The translations under genes were made by a program, and so were the position numbers. DNA of 64,000 bases. Source: Nectonema munidae. Lineage: Eukaryota > Nematomorpha > Nectonematoida > Nectonematidae. Position 1 is the stretch's first letter, and every line of letters starts with the position of its first letter. The notes under the pieces were generated by a model. That model was not told where the DNA came from, searched no databases, and saw only the letters and a list, made by a program, of their open reading frames with translations. Location of the stretch: contig JAUIRK010000235.1 in assembly GCA_030549495.1 (NCBI GenBank), forward strand, positions 682,001 to 746,000. The letters run 5' to 3'. Below, in pieces: positions 23,160-34,949 of this stretch.

Positions 23160-24080
23160 AAGGCGGAGGCCCTTATTACCTGAAAAGTACTGAAAAACTA
23201 TTAGGAAGCTGATAAATAAAGTCAAAATACACAGTAGTCTAGAGGGAAGAAATATTACCTTAGATAGGTTCTATACATCGTTAAAACTCATTGATTGGCT
23301 ATATAAAGGAAGGATAAATTGTTTTGGAACTATTATGCCTACAAGAAAAGATATTCCTGTAGAGTTAACCTCAGTGAATGATAGATAAAATCATTCATAT
23401 AACATTTTTTGGAAAAAACAACTTTAAATGGTTGACTTTACATAGTTATGTAGTAAAAAGGAAAACTAGCAAAAGGAACATTCTGATTGCATCTTCCTTA
23501 CCACCAATTTTGGGAGTTTCTAAAGGAGAAGTTAAAAAACCAGCTTCTATAAACTTTATGATTACACAAAGGGGGGGGGGGGGGGAGGGGTAGACATATT
23601 TGATCAACGTATTTCTTATACTTCGTGTGATAGAAAAAGTAAAAAATGGACTGTGAAGGCCTGGAGTTTCATACTGGACACGGCAAGAGTTGTTTTTTGT
23701 TTAAAATATCAATTGATCATAGAAAAATTGATGCCTTTTCTTTTGGGATCGAACTTGTCAAATCATTAATATTTCCTTATATCACATCGAAATCTACTTA
23801 TGGTCTTTCTAGGAAAATCAAAACTAAAATTTCCACTCTATGTGGATCATCAGATAGTAGCAGTTCAGTACAAAGTATGAACTTATTAGAGAAAATCGGA
23901 TCAGTTAGACGTGACAATGTTTAAATTCAATTTCTGGAGAGAACTATAAGCGTTCAAAAGATAAGTTAAAAAAATTAAGCAATAGTGTCAAAAGTGTTGT
24001 AAAGCCTGTTGCAGTGATCATTCATATTGTATATGTACTGATTGTTATCAAAGGTTTATTATATTTGCTAGATAAACGGA
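23160..24080 (+). pseudogene. piggyBac transposase C-terminal remnant
   Basis: Plus-strand frames give 'GGPYYLKSTEKLL' near 23165, 'FYTSLKLIDWLYKGRINCFGTIMPTRKDIP' split over 23250-23360, and 'GGVDIFDQRISYTSCDRKSKKWTVKAWSFILDTARV' around 23575-23690. The last holds the third catalytic Asp region of piggyBac. Near 23990-24050 there is a Cys-rich tail (CKACCSDHSYCICTDC). Several frameshifts occur, one at a 15-G run (23572-23586). It belongs to a different piggyBac branch from the 12.4-14.4 kb element. Confidence 0.75.
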
Positions 24081-24224
24081 AATTTTTTCAGTGCTTCAAA
24101 ACTTATCATTTCAGTTTAAAATTAAAATTTTAAATTGTATAAAGTTTTATGATTGAAAAACTAATAAATTTACTAAAGTTATGTGTTAGGTTCAATTTTT
24201 TTTTCTTTATCAGATTAACGAATG

Positions 24225-24335
24225 CCTCTTTCATAGTGATTTGGTTTGAGCATTCAAATACAAATGAGTTTTTAATTGCGTGGTGGACTTTAGGTTTAAA
24301 ATCTTGAGATTGTAGGTTCGAATCACATCTCAACC
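24225..24335 (+). repeat. tRNA-derived SINE-like sequence
   Basis: A degenerate A-box-like segment (GTGGTGGACTTTAGG) is followed ~35 nt later by GGTTCGAATCA, a close match to the Pol III B box, and then a T run that could terminate Pol III. The implied T-stem is mispaired, so it is not a functional tRNA. Confidence 0.4.
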
Positions 24336-24339
24336 AATT

Positions 24340-25370
24340 TTTTTTTTAATTTTAGAATTGAATTATAGATGTAAACTTTTTTTTTCATAAATATTAATTA
24401 GTATAGTGTTTTGGTTTTTTCAAAAAATTAAATTAGTGGCGCCATGGCTGGCCGGGCCCCGCGCTATTATCGAATTAAAAATTTAATAAATCAAATATAT
24501 AAAAGACTAAAAGTTTTATATCGAAGCTTAAAGATTACACAAATTCATATAAAATTTTACTGAAATTTTTTATGTTTTTAATTCTAGATTGATTTGTCTA
24601 AGTTTCCATGGACTTTTTTTAAAATTTAAAGAAACTAATTGTATCAAAATTTCCATATTTTATTACTTTTTTTCTTTGCTAAGATCAATTTTTTTTCTAT
24701 TGGGTGCGCGTGAGCATCAACCAACTAACCATCAATGGCTATTTTGATGATCTTTTTTTCTAAATCTTTCTTTAGTTAAAAGATGCTCGGATTCACTTGT
24801 GATAATGCCTTTTTGCTTACTTCTCCCGATTTTGTTTTTCAAACGTTGGCGTATATGGAAAGGTAATACTTTTTAGATTGATTTTTTTCAGCCATAAATT
24901 AAAATACCAAAGCCCTTTTTAGGGCTACATCTTTCTCATTTTAACTTATTTTTATATCTATCTGTTTGTTTTAATTAATTTGTATACGTCTTTTTTTATC
25001 AAATGAATAATTGAAGCTGCAAATGAAAGAAAAGCTTTTCTAAACCTGATATTAATGAAGTGACTTAAACAAAATGTAATATATTTTGCAGATAATTCTT
25101 CTTCAAAAGACAATTAGCGTGTCTATTCACCCAAACACTGATGGTTTACGGTACCTTACGTTTCGAATTTTCGTTACCATACGAAAAAAGCTTATTTTCT
25201 ATAAATATTCATGTTCGGTACTATCTGGATTACTTTTTTATTATAGAACCTTTGATGTGTAAATAAATTATTAATTTAAAGACCATTGCTTGAGTGAGAT
25301 ATATTCAACTCGATATTGTTTTTGATTTATTTTTTCTTGTTTACTTACATCAATTTATTGTAACAATCAT
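24340..25370. other. AT-rich intergenic stretch
   Basis: A short GC-rich block sits at 24437-24468 (GGCGCCATGGCTGGCCGGG). GCGTGAGCATCAAC at 24708-24721 recurs at 35810-35823. Nothing else was recognised. Confidence 0.35.
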
Positions 25371-25379
25371 GTAATGTAC

Positions 25380-26480
25380 ATAATCCATAATGAATATCAT
25401 AAGATAGGCGTAACAGAAATTATGCACGACTTTATTATAATTTAGATATAACTCTGTAAAAAGGTATAAATAAGTAGATGAAGGATAGAAATACAAAATA
25501 TTTGGGTCATTGCGACCTTCTTCAGTTGTAAAAGTTAATAGTATAGACTATAGAGAGGGTTTGAATGAAGGAGGTGCATTTCGGTTGTGTTAGAGGTGTT
25601 AATTGGGGGTTATTGGTTGTGTCTGTGGTGCGTGTTAAAGGTAAGTGTAAAGTGGGGGTTGATATAGGGCTTTAGTTTCGTGATGCAGTATCCTTCTTTG
25701 TGTTGTCCCTGGAGGGAGCTTGAGGCGTAATTAATTACTTCCACAGAGAGTGAGGCTTGTCCACTTGGTGTATCGTTATGGATTGTAAAGTAGCGGTGGC
25801 ATATTGCATTCTCAACACTTGTAAGTTTGTCATCCTTGAGGTGTTTTCTGCAACAAAACTGACCACAAGATTGTCAGGGTGTAGCTTTTGTGTTTTCAAT
25901 TTTGAAATGAACTCTTGAGAATTGTTGACCGATAAGCCATTAAGTTGGTTATGATTTTGGAGAGATATGAGCATAATATATAAAAAGGAGAATTCATATA
26001 ATTTAAAATAGGATTATTTGGTTTCTGTATTTTCGGTAAACCGTATATAGTAAGAAAAATGTGAATGGAACCTTTTGTATTCTTTGTATAAAATTTGTAA
26101 ATCAAGTTGTTGAATTATTGTTGTGCTGTAGAAAGAGGAAATTTTAGTGTTCAAACGAGAGGTTTTTAAGTACGTGGTTGAGAGTGATAGAAGTGCGTCC
26201 ATTTTATTTGTGTAATCTAGAATAACCAAAATAACGAAACAACTTCTTTTGTCTGCCATGCAAACAGTTCTGTTGGCATCATTTTTAAAATTTTTTACGC
26301 ATTGCTTTTCTTTGTGTGTAATGTTATTTTTGTGTAACGACTTGCGAAGTTTGAAAATACTTACTACCTCTAAGCGAGCAGCTTCTTTTTGGGGTGGAGG
26401 CACGCGTTGAACAGCGTTTTCAAGTTTGCCAAGAAAGCGTTTGGGATGAGGAATAGAAAGTTTTGACTCCGACATACATA
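25380..26480 (-). mobile_element. Penelope-like element remnant, RT N-terminal half and 3' tail
   Basis: Minus-strand frames show features of Penelope-like reverse transcriptases: an 'ADKRSCFVIL...DYTNKMDALL' block near 26220-26260, 'IYGLPKIQKPNNPI' near 26030-26070, and an 'LVVSF' strand with surrounding helix near 25830-25960. The RT core beyond this is missing. A tail at 25380-25730 has the A/C-rich composition seen after PLE coding regions. The copy is a fossil in several frames, with no endonuclease visible. Confidence 0.75.
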
Positions 26481-26759
26481 AAAATTTTGACTCCGACTTC
26501 TATTTCGCATACATAAAATCAAAATAAGTACATACATACATACATGGCTATATAAGGCGGCGCACGCTCCTCATCATCAGTCTTTTGATTTTTGTTTTCC
26601 TCGTTCTACAAATTATTTTTATCAAAATAAGGCCGTTGGTCACGTTTTAGATTGATCATTGAATAAGGATTTTTTAGGGTTATTTCACAAATTCAGTTTT
26701 GCAAAATCATAACAGCATATTTATTTAAGCAAAATTGAGGCTAATGCCTGTAAGGTTTG

Positions 26760-28202
26760 CATTCTGAAATTAAGCAAAATAATACAATCTCCTTGACTGC
26801 CAAACTGCATCCAGTTTGTTTTTAAAGTCATTCAACGTAGTAGAATTCATAACTTCACTGGGCAAAGAATTCCAATCTTCAAAATCTCTTTGTGTTAGAA
26901 ATGTTTGGCGATACTTGTTCTGGAAACTTTCAGCTTTAAATTTGAAGCAATGCGATCTAGACATTCTTGTTGAAAAGCCAGACAGTACAGTCTCTTTAAT
27001 TATCATATTTTTCTTTACAATGTTGAAAATCATAATCATTTCATTTTTCTTTATTCTATAATAATAAAGTGAAGGTAAGTTCAAAACTTTCATTCTTTCA
27101 GAATAAGGAAAATTTCTCTAGCAGGTAAACTTTTTAAATGTTTTTGAACTTTTTCAATTTTCTTGACATTATTTTGAGCCATCCTATTCAAATCCCCATA
27201 AATCATTTTGCATATTCAAGAATTGGTCTTACCAAGGACTTGAAAGGGTGTACAGCAATTTCAGTGTTTGATATTACAAAAGTATTTTTCAACATATGTA
27301 TCGTTGAATATGCCTTTTTTACAACTTTTGAAACATGGAGATTAAAATTCAGCGATAATAATCAGTCGATTATTAAACCCAAGTCATTTTATTCATGAAC
27401 TTTAGACAAAGTCACACCACCTAAAAAGAATTGATCAGAATTGGGTTTTCCAATTTGAAGATGCTGGAACTTGGATAAGTTGAAGCTCAAGTCCCATTTT
27501 ATAGACCATTCATATAAACAATATAAATCGTTCTGTAATGATGCATTTGATTTTTTTCTGAGTAGTTAAACAACTTGATGTCATCAGCAAAAACTTTTAC
27601 ATATGAACTCAAGTCGTAAGTAACATCGTTGATGAAAATTGTAAAAAACAATGGTCCTTTCACAGAACCCTGTGGTATTACACTGATAATAATTTGACAA
27701 ATGTTTCGTTATTCCATTCAAACGGACTACGTGTTTTCTATTAAAAATATAATCATTGAGGCTTGCCATCAATTCCAAAAGATTTTAACTTTAGAATAGG
27801 CCTATTATGAGGAACCCTATCAAAAGCTTTTTGGAAGTACAAGTAAAGCACGTTAATAGTTAGATAGGTCTGTAGTTGGATAATTGTTTTCTATTTATTA
27901 AATAAAATTGTCAAGGGTTCTTTCAGAAGATTAGCTAGCTTTTTTAGAAACAACCGAGAAATTTCATCAAGTTCTATAGATTTTGATGTGTGTAACTTGA
28001 CAAGCTTATCAAAGACTTCATTCTCTGAAATAATTAATGCTTCTAAGGTTTTAATATTGAATCTTTTCAAATGTTAATTGGTACTTCATTTTCTACTTCG
28101 TAAATCGAAGCAAAATATTGATTGAAAGCTTCGGGTAAAAATTATTTTTCTATAATATTGCCACCATCTGATTAGATATTTTCATGCCTTCTTCCTTATA
28201 AC
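26760..28202 (-). mobile_element. LINE (CR1/Jockey-like), 3' part with RT
   Basis: The minus strand carries the RT half of a LINE split by a later hAT insertion. Recognisable blocks include 'SVIPQGSVKGPLFFTIFINDVTYDL' spread near 27650-27700, 'VKVFADDIKLFNYS' near 27560-27600 with the catalytic DD, and the C-terminal frame 26770-27093 with 'DFEDWNSLPSEVMNSTTLNDFKNKLDAVW'. That last block closely parallels the C terminus of the LINE at 7.1-8.7 kb. Many stops and shifts occur between blocks. It continues at 30497-31060. Confidence 0.8.
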
Positions 28203-30491
28203 CAGGGCAAGGAAAAATTGACCTAAAAAACGTTTAAAAATTGACCTTATTTTTTAAAAAGTTCACTTTTTACTCAAAAAAGTTGACCTTGAAAAATTTT
28301 TGAAAGTAACATACGTTTACAAAAATGATTGTAAAGCTGTAAAAAATTTATTGAAATTTCACTGATTCATAGTCATTATTATTTTTTGAATTATAATAAA
28401 ATATCATATACTTGCAAATATTTTCGTCTTTAAAATTTCGGTCTTTTTCCAGTAGTTTTTTTAATTTAGAAAACGAACGTTCAACTTCTGAAGTAGTTGC
28501 TTGACAGTCCTGTAGCTTCAAATATGTGCTTGGTGAAATTTCACAATTTTTCATTTCTATTATTTCTTTTATTTGATTTTGATTGAAACGTCTTTCAAAA
28601 TATTCCTTAATTTTGCATTCATCTTCACAAAAATTAATTTTGTTAAAAGAATTGTAAGCATCTTTTATCGAAAATCTAGAGTTTTGAGATTTTTCTACAA
28701 AATCAATCAAATCATTGTATTTTTGCTTTATTAAGAGTAAATTTTTAGCCAGATCATGATTATTTAAACTTTCTTTAACCCTCCCTTTTTAACAAAATGC
28801 TGTCTTCACTATCGATGTTTTGAATAATTCGTCGAATGTTTGGAAGATACTCACAGTAATAAAGAGCACTTTTTAGCCAGCTTGCCCACCTTGTTACAAT
28901 AGGAGTGGGTGGATATCCAATATCTTTAAAAGGAGAACGCCTCCTTTTGTTTTTGATTGTTAAAGCTTTAACCGAAGAAATTAAATCATCAACATTTTTG
29001 TAAAAAGCTTTCACTTTTAGAGCACAGTTATGGAGAAGATGAAAGAAGCATGTCACGTGAAAGAGATTGGGATATAAAATCTTCAAAGTTTTTCCAGCAG
29101 CTACATTATATGTAGCAGCATCTGTTAAAAGCAAACAAAAGTCGTTGCGTTCAATATCAAACTCTTTAATCACATCATCTACCAATATAGTTAGTTTTTC
29201 TGAGTTTAAGTGAGACTCATGAACTACAATTTTGATAAGATGTGTGACAGTTGAATGATTAAGTTTTCCAAGCAGAACATTTACAAAGATTTTACCGGAT
29301 AGTTCTGTTTCATCAATCATTAAAAAAATTTGTTGGTTTTTAATTAAATCTTTGATTTCTCGTAATTTATTTGTCGCCAAGTCGTCTATTGCGTTTCTAC
29401 AAGTTCTTTCAGATGGTAAAACTTTGCCAATACTTTGAAATAAAGACTTAATACTTGGATGGTTCAATTTATAAAGAGGAATGTTTGCTTCTAAAAATGC
29501 CGTTATCAAAATATTAGTAAAGTTTTTATCAGTGAGTCAAGACTTTTACTTCCAGAAGCATTATCAAGAATTCTTTTATGCTTTTGCGTTGATCTGTGCT
29601 TGTCCACAAAAAAAGAAGTTTTTTCGTATTTCACTTCAGTCATGCATAATATACAATACAAAGTACTTTTATCTGTAGAATAAGTGAATTCCTTCGGATA
29701 TTTGAAAACGAAAGAAGATATTTTTTGAAAGTTGTTTTTAGCAGTTTTTGGTATGTTTGATTTTATTTTTCAAAAATAACAACAGTTGAAGAAAATTGGA
29801 CAACAAAAATAAAATTTCTTATGAAAGATTTAAGGAAGTAATTGTTGAAAAAATGAAAGATGAAGAAGCGCACTTATATTCAAAAATTAGTGTTGTTTAT
29901 GTTTATCGATCATCCTCAAAGGTATGCGCAAATTTCAAGCACATAAAATATAGGCCTACATGTAATGAACATCTAGTCATGATGATTATATTACAGTATG
30001 CAAGCTATAGTAAATATAACAAGTTGAAAACAGGAAATAAGCACTGCTCTTTACAGATATCATTTAAATTTAATGCCAGTAAGAAGCGTATGCACTCTAT
30101 ATAATAAAAGAACACACCATCTTTCATTAAAACAAGAGTATGAGGAGTACCTGTGCAAATATGTGTCTACTGTAAAAATATGTCTAATTCATAAACAATT
30201 TAAAAGCTGAAATAAGAAAAGCGTTGATAAAAATAACTCTCAATTGATTGAAAGTATTACTCAGTTTCTCTTTTTTAATAAATAAAAAGTAATATACGTT
30301 TTTATTATAAGTAAAAATAATTCAAGTTGTGAAAAAAATAAAAATTTACTTTATTGACATTATAATAAAAAGTTGACTTTTGTTGACCTATAAATTACTC
30401 AACAAAAGATCATTAAAGTTCGAAATAAAAGAAAAAATTGTTTATGAACAATAACTAAAGCTTACGAAAAAATTGACTTTTACTTGCCCTG
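28203..30491 (-). mobile_element. hAT transposon (CGBP1-like) inserted in a LINE
   Basis: Ends are CAGGGCAAG (28203-28211) and CTTGCCCTG (30483-30491), perfect 9-bp inverted repeats. ATAAC flanks both sides (28198-28202 and 30492-30496), a 5-bp duplication. Most hAT elements make 8-bp duplications, though 5-bp groups are known. The interior encodes a hAT transposase on the minus strand. The LINE sequence resumes on the far side, so this insertion is younger than the LINE. Confidence 0.9.
28348..29790 (-). pseudogene. hAT transposase, CGBP1-like, with two frameshifts
   Basis: N-terminal BED-like finger near 29570-29700 ('STLYCILCMTEV...KHRSTQKHKR', C-x2-C and H-x4-H spacing). Catalytic frame 28775-29509 (244 codons) with 'FLMIDETELSGKIF' (first acidic residue), 'LLLTDAATYNVAAG' (second acidic residue), 'VTCFFHLLHNCALKVK' and 'PPTPIVTRWASWL'. 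C-terminal frame 28348-28710 with the dimerisation motif 'CQATTSEVERSFSKLKKLL'. Only two frameshifts are needed to explain the frame changes, one near 29540 and one near 28775. It is therefore a fairly young corpse whose catalytic residues are still readable. Confidence 0.85.
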
Positions 30492-30496
30492 ATAAC

Positions 30497-31065
30497 TTAT
30501 TTTACCAAACTTTTTGAAAAGAGAAAATATTTTTAGCTTTTTGAACATGAGTAGTTATTTGCTCTTTGATAACTTCTTTTAACTTAGAGTAAAAACTCTC
30601 CAAACTTGCGTCTGCTAGTTCACCCCAATTAATTTCAACTAGATTGTTTCCTATTAATGAATAATTGGCTGCTTGGTACTTGTTCATCAGAACTTTCTTC
30701 TTTCTCACATTTTTAATATTTATGTTGTAGCTTATGCAGTAGTGATCACTCTTGTACAAAATTGGTAGTATTTCTAGATCATAAACAAAGTTTTCATCGT
30801 TTGTAATTAATAAATCAAGTAAGCTCTCCTTACGCTTGAAAGGACTCTTGTGTTTCTCTCTATTAGTCGAATCAAAAAGTTTACAAAAATCTGTTCAGAG
30901 TTATCATGTTCTACACTACATGTACTCCAATCAATATTTGGAAAATTAAAATCACCCATCACTATAAAATTTGCATTTCGAACGTTTCTCACAATATTAA
31001 ACATTTTATTAATTATTTCAATTGTGCTTTCATGAATGTCTGAAGAAGGGCTTCTATATAATGTT
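30497..31065 (-). mobile_element. LINE (CR1/Jockey-like), endonuclease part
   Basis: This is the minus-strand continuation of the LINE at 26760-28202, beyond the hAT. It encodes the C-terminal half of an apurinic-type endonuclease: 'YRSPSSDIHES', then 'ANFIVMGDFNFPNIDWST' (the conserved GDFN box), then 'YKSDHYCISY' (the SDH catalytic box), leading into the linker before RT. The N-terminal half of the endonuclease and ORF1 are missing, so the copy is 5'-truncated near 31065. Confidence 0.8.
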
Positions 31066-31217
31066 TACTAAGTATTATACCGTGTTTCATATTGCGTTTT
31101 CATAAATGTCAAATTCTACATGTGGCATCAGTTAAGTTTTTGCTATTTTGTATTGATAACCAACAGTTTATCATTGAAAAAAGTCGAAAAAAAAGTTATC
31201 CTGTTTTTTTTGAAATT

Positions 31218-31331
31218 GGAGTCGTAATAATTAATAAATGTCTAATGACAGTCACTTTTGTTTAATAATTATTACGACTCCGCTTCCTTCTTAAAAAGTG
31301 CGACTCCACTGACTCGGATTCCACAACTCTG
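31218..31331. repeat. Hairpin and hAT-type end with GAGTCG repeats
   Basis: GGAGTCGTAATAATTA (31218) is mirrored at 31266-31281 around a ~30-bp loop. Just beyond, 31300-31331 reads as the inverse of CAGAGTTGTGGAATCCGAGT, a widespread hAT terminus type (TGTGGAGTCGGAGTCG). Similar GACTCCGAC pieces lie at 26463-26500, on the other side of the LINE. Confidence 0.45.
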
Positions 31332-31339
31332 TGTAAAAC

Positions 31340-33100
31340 TCGTGGTCACGTTGAATTAAGGGCCTAACGTTCTTTGGAGAGCGCAATAGAAGATTGATTC
31401 TTAGCCCATTTATTGCGTTTGCATTAATCTTTCCACATTACCCTTTATATTACTTGATAAAAGAACGTCGTCGTTCCAAAATATATCGTTTTTGATAACA
31501 AAAATCCTTTGTTCCTCTTTGAACTATATCAACATATTTATACTACTTTACTACATACATACAACAACCTACTAATTTCATAAGTTTGTTAAAGACATTT
31601 TAAAGGAAAGGTGGTTTATTGAAAAAAATGAACACTTTCTTTACAGAATTACCCGAATCATAATAACTAAAATATTAATTTTCTTTGAATTGGGAAAAAA
31701 ATTAAAACGCGTAATAAATCTTAAATAATAATTTTATGTGAAGTATTATTGACTTTAAAATGTCATCGTTTATCCAAGGTTTTTCCTTAAATTTATTTTT
31801 CAAATTTACTCTTATAGCGAGCGAGACGGACAAATATAGCTATATGATTAATACAATACCGCTTTATTAGTGTATAAGGGAAAAATACAAAAAGTACATC
31901 AATTGAAAGTAAATTTAACAAATCACAAAAACGAAGGATAAAGTGGTAGGGTATGGTGAATTTGAAAATCTCTAGATATGCAGTAAATTGGTGCGCAGTG
32001 ATGCGTTCAGATGCGCAATAAAGAAATTTATTTAAACAAAAAATAATTTTAGACCCTTTTTTACAAATTGTACCACCTTTTGTTGGTGTCTGGTTGACAG
32101 TTTTGAGAATTATTATCGTACAGTTATAAAACTAAGTTTTATTTTTACAATATTCATATTCTCATCTAATTTCATTTTAAGGCTTAGGAGATGAAAATTT
32201 GAATAAATTATAGGAAATAAAAATAGTTCAGATTATATTTTTGAAAACGGGAAACTTTTTTTTAGAAATTTTTTAGAATTTCTTAGTTATTCGGTATATC
32301 TTATTTCAAGCAAAAAATTCCAATTTTCCTTGAAATTCGGTTTAGACTATATATCCTTACGAAACAACTATGTATTTAAGTTGCTTGGAGCCATATTTTT
32401 AATCTTTCAGGCTCCAGCTACATGTGGACAAATCCTCTGACTCTCTCCGAAGCCCTCCTAATATAATACTTAATAAAAATTAAACCAAAGTTGAAGATTG
32501 CGCTAAGATAAAATTGTGAGAAAGGATGAAGCAAATAGAACTGATGGTATGGTGTTATTTATTTGATTAATAATAATTTCACAAAATTAATATATCACAT
32601 GTTTGAAAACATAATCAAATTTTAAATTTATTTTGTCGTTAAATAGAACACCACACATTGATGGGTTAGTATTCCACTATCTATCTCAAGGTAAAAATTG
32701 CAAATTGAATAAAGGCCATAGAAGCTATTTTGGTTTTGTGCATTGCATAGGAAAATTTTTATAAACAGAAAAGTGGTTACAGAGATTTTAATTAAAAATG
32801 GACTTGAATTCGCCAAATTTCCAAAAAGCCTATAAGTATCAAAATATTGCTCGGAGCAATATTTTTAATGTTCACGGGCTGGGCTGCATGTATGATCATT
32901 TTTCTGGGTCCGATGGATCCAGCTCACGCTTCAAAAGCGCTGGTTATAACACAGTTAATTGAATTTTATTTATGAAATAAAGTTTTTAATTCAACAAATA
33001 GATATGCCTTGCTTTAAAAATGAAAAACCTTGGTCTTTAAAGTGTGGGTGGAATACTTACGTTGTATTATTTATCACAAAAATAAAGGAATCAAAAATAA
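31340..33100. other. AT-rich intergenic stretch with degenerate hAT-like ends
   Basis: Blocks at 32385-32460 and 32860-32945 contain GGAGCC/GGCTCC-type motifs resembling degenerate hAT termini (also at 21.6 and 50.9 kb). No gene was recognised. Confidence 0.35.
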
Positions 33101-33103
33101 TAA

Positions 33104-33109
33104 TTTATT
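33104..33109 (-). other. Polyadenylation signal for the AKTIP-like gene
   Basis: AATAAA on the minus strand about 200 nt beyond the stop codon. Position is consistent with a 3' UTR; use is inferred. Confidence 0.4.
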
Positions 33110-33305
33110 GAAATATACAATTTTCTTCGCTAGCACGTGTAATCATTTACTTGTGCCTTGAATATAAGTGCTTTTATATTATTGTGAGATAAGCGTGTGT
33201 TTATCCACCTGTCTATATATAAATAAATATAATATAGGTGTATGAATGTACCGCTTATATGGATGGGTGCTATATCTAGGAAAGTATGGGCATTGGTGTA
33301 TTATG

Positions 33306-33986
33306 TCAATCATGCTTTATGTGTTGCATTTTGGCTGCGATATCCTCGTATAATTCATTCGGATTTAAATAGGATGGATGCAATCTAATTGACGTGTCGT
33401 CATTAGGCAAAAGATCTTCACAGCTCATCAAATGTCTGTTATTCACTACTATCGAAGATTTAATATACTTGAAGAATTGATTGACATCCTTTGAATGCAG
33501 GACTGTAGCTTCCACATTTGAAGGATTGGAAAGAGAATAATCAGGTGGAGAATTTAAAACCCATATTAGCCAGAGTATGACTTCATACAAATGATTACAT
33601 GATTCATGCCAAGACGGAAATGATCTCAACACGTCTAATTCTCCAGAATCCCCATTTACCAAAGGGTGAAAAGGCGGGGGATACAGAAATAAACGTGGAG
33701 CAGATTGTGGATTTATCATGAGATAAAATTTGTGAACAGCTCCACTGTAAACTCCAGAATTGATAAATAAAATGCCGTGCCAGAGTAAGGGACACTTAGT
33801 GGAAACAGTGACAAATAAGCGTGGATGAGATAACTTGAAGAGGAGATTAAGCTCTGTCAAGGAGTAAAGGTAATCTGAAAGATGATTGCGGCACGATTGT
33901 AGGTGCTCTTCGATCAAATTTGAAAGGGTTTCAGAGTCATAGCGTTTGACCTTCAAATCATCTGCATCAGCGAGGTTGGTATCCAT
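33306..33986 (-). CDS. AKTIP: AKTIP/FTS-like ubiquitin-conjugating enzyme variant
   Basis: 226 codons from the first in-frame ATG; the open frame extends ~20 codons further upstream without another ATG, so an additional 5' exon is possible. The family is the inactive E2 variant of the FTS-Hook-FHIP complex, which links endosomal cargo to dynein. Residues ~45-125 form the UEV fold: 'LLWHGILFINSGVYSGAVHKF', 'PRLFLYPPPFHPLVNGDSGELDVLRSF' and 'SWHESCNHLYEVILWLIWVL'. These match human AKTIP's equivalent strands, including FHPLV...SGELDV. As in AKTIP, the active-site Cys position of E2s is not Cys. A following 'NVEATVLHSKDVNQFF' matches the family's 'NPEAAVLYEKDIQLF'. The protein is shorter at the N terminus than human AKTIP (292 aa). 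No intron is seen in the frame. Function is inferred from homology. Confidence 0.85.
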   Translation of the reverse strand: MDTNLADADDLKVKRYDSETLSNLIEEHLQSCRNHLSDYLYSLTELNLLFKLSHPRLFVTVSTKCPLLWHGILFINSGVYSGAVHKFYLMINPQSAPRLFLYPPPFHPLVNGDSGELDVLRSFPSWHESCNHLYEVILWLIWVLNSPPDYSLSNPSNVEATVLHSKDVNQFFKYIKSSIVVNNRHLMSCEDLLPNDDTSIRLHPSYLNPNELYEDIAAKMQHIKHD

Positions 33987-34389
33987 TTCAAAGCTTGAGA
34001 AGACTTTAATGAATCGGGAATGCTTTGTAAAAGAAGTCAAGGGAGCATCACGTGTCCGTTCTCATAGCATTCGATTAATATCTAAAAGTTTAATAACAGG
34101 TTTTTTTACAATAAAAAGAAAGCATTCTTCATTTTATTTGTTTTCCTGAAATGGAATTTTAGACTTACTTAAAAAAGTGTACGGGTGAAAGGAGTTGGTG
34201 AAAAGATAACGCATATGAGGTGGGAAAATTTTTGTCATTAATAATATATTTTTTACTATAGTATTCAAACATTAACAAATATAATAGCAGTCTAATTATA
34301 CAAAAAGCATATTCTTCAAAATTCTTACAATATTTGCACTTTATAACTTTTTTTCTAAAGAATGAATAACAAACTATGATTTATCAAAA

Positions 34390-34920
34390 ATGACAAAGAT
34401 AGCTGAAAAAGTCGAGCTATCTAAAATGAGGCATTATCTAACATAGCTAGCTCTAATCGTAAACGGTGGGAAGAAAAAAGAGTGGATGGTTGTCGACTAC
34501 TCACAAACAATTAATAGGTTTACTATGCCTGATGCTTATCTACTGCTTCGGATTGCTGATACGGTTAATGTTATTGCTCAATATCGTGTTTTCAGATCTT
34601 CAAAATGCCTATGATCAACCGAAAATTCAGCACACTGAAAGGAAATATACTGCCTTTCAAGCTGAACCTTCCTTATATCAGTTTACTCGAATACCTTTCG
34701 GGGTAACAAATGGTGTCACTTGTTTCCAACAGACCATTGATTCAATAATAATGAGAGAAGACAACTTAGAACGGGTTTTTCATTATAAGACGATATAACC
34801 ATGTGCAGCAAAGATGAAAAAGAGAACAACAAAAATCTTAAAAATGAACTCTTTTGTAAAACTTTAGAGAACAGAATTTTTGGTTGAGCCGATTCTATAT
34901 TTGGTGCTCTAAAGTTAAAA
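34390..34920 (+). mobile_element. Ty3/Gypsy-type LTR retrotransposon fossil, RT part only
   Basis: A short plus-strand piece resembles the reverse transcriptase of Gypsy-type elements, recognisable by the substrate-binding and strand motifs that precede the catalytic core. Only part of the RT is present. No gag, protease, integrase or LTRs were seen nearby. It is broken, with a few breaks over about 0.5 kb, and looks old. Confidence 0.65.
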
Positions 34921-34949
34921 ATGCTTTTGTTTTCTAAAGGCCATATGGA

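Noticed and set aside
23378-23924. Two plus-strand frames around a poly-G run as separate genes
   Set aside because: They overlap the piggyBac remnant in the wrong frames; real similarity is in other frames.
24225-24335. Functional tRNA gene
   Set aside because: B box is good but T-stem and acceptor pairs fail; SINE-like at best.
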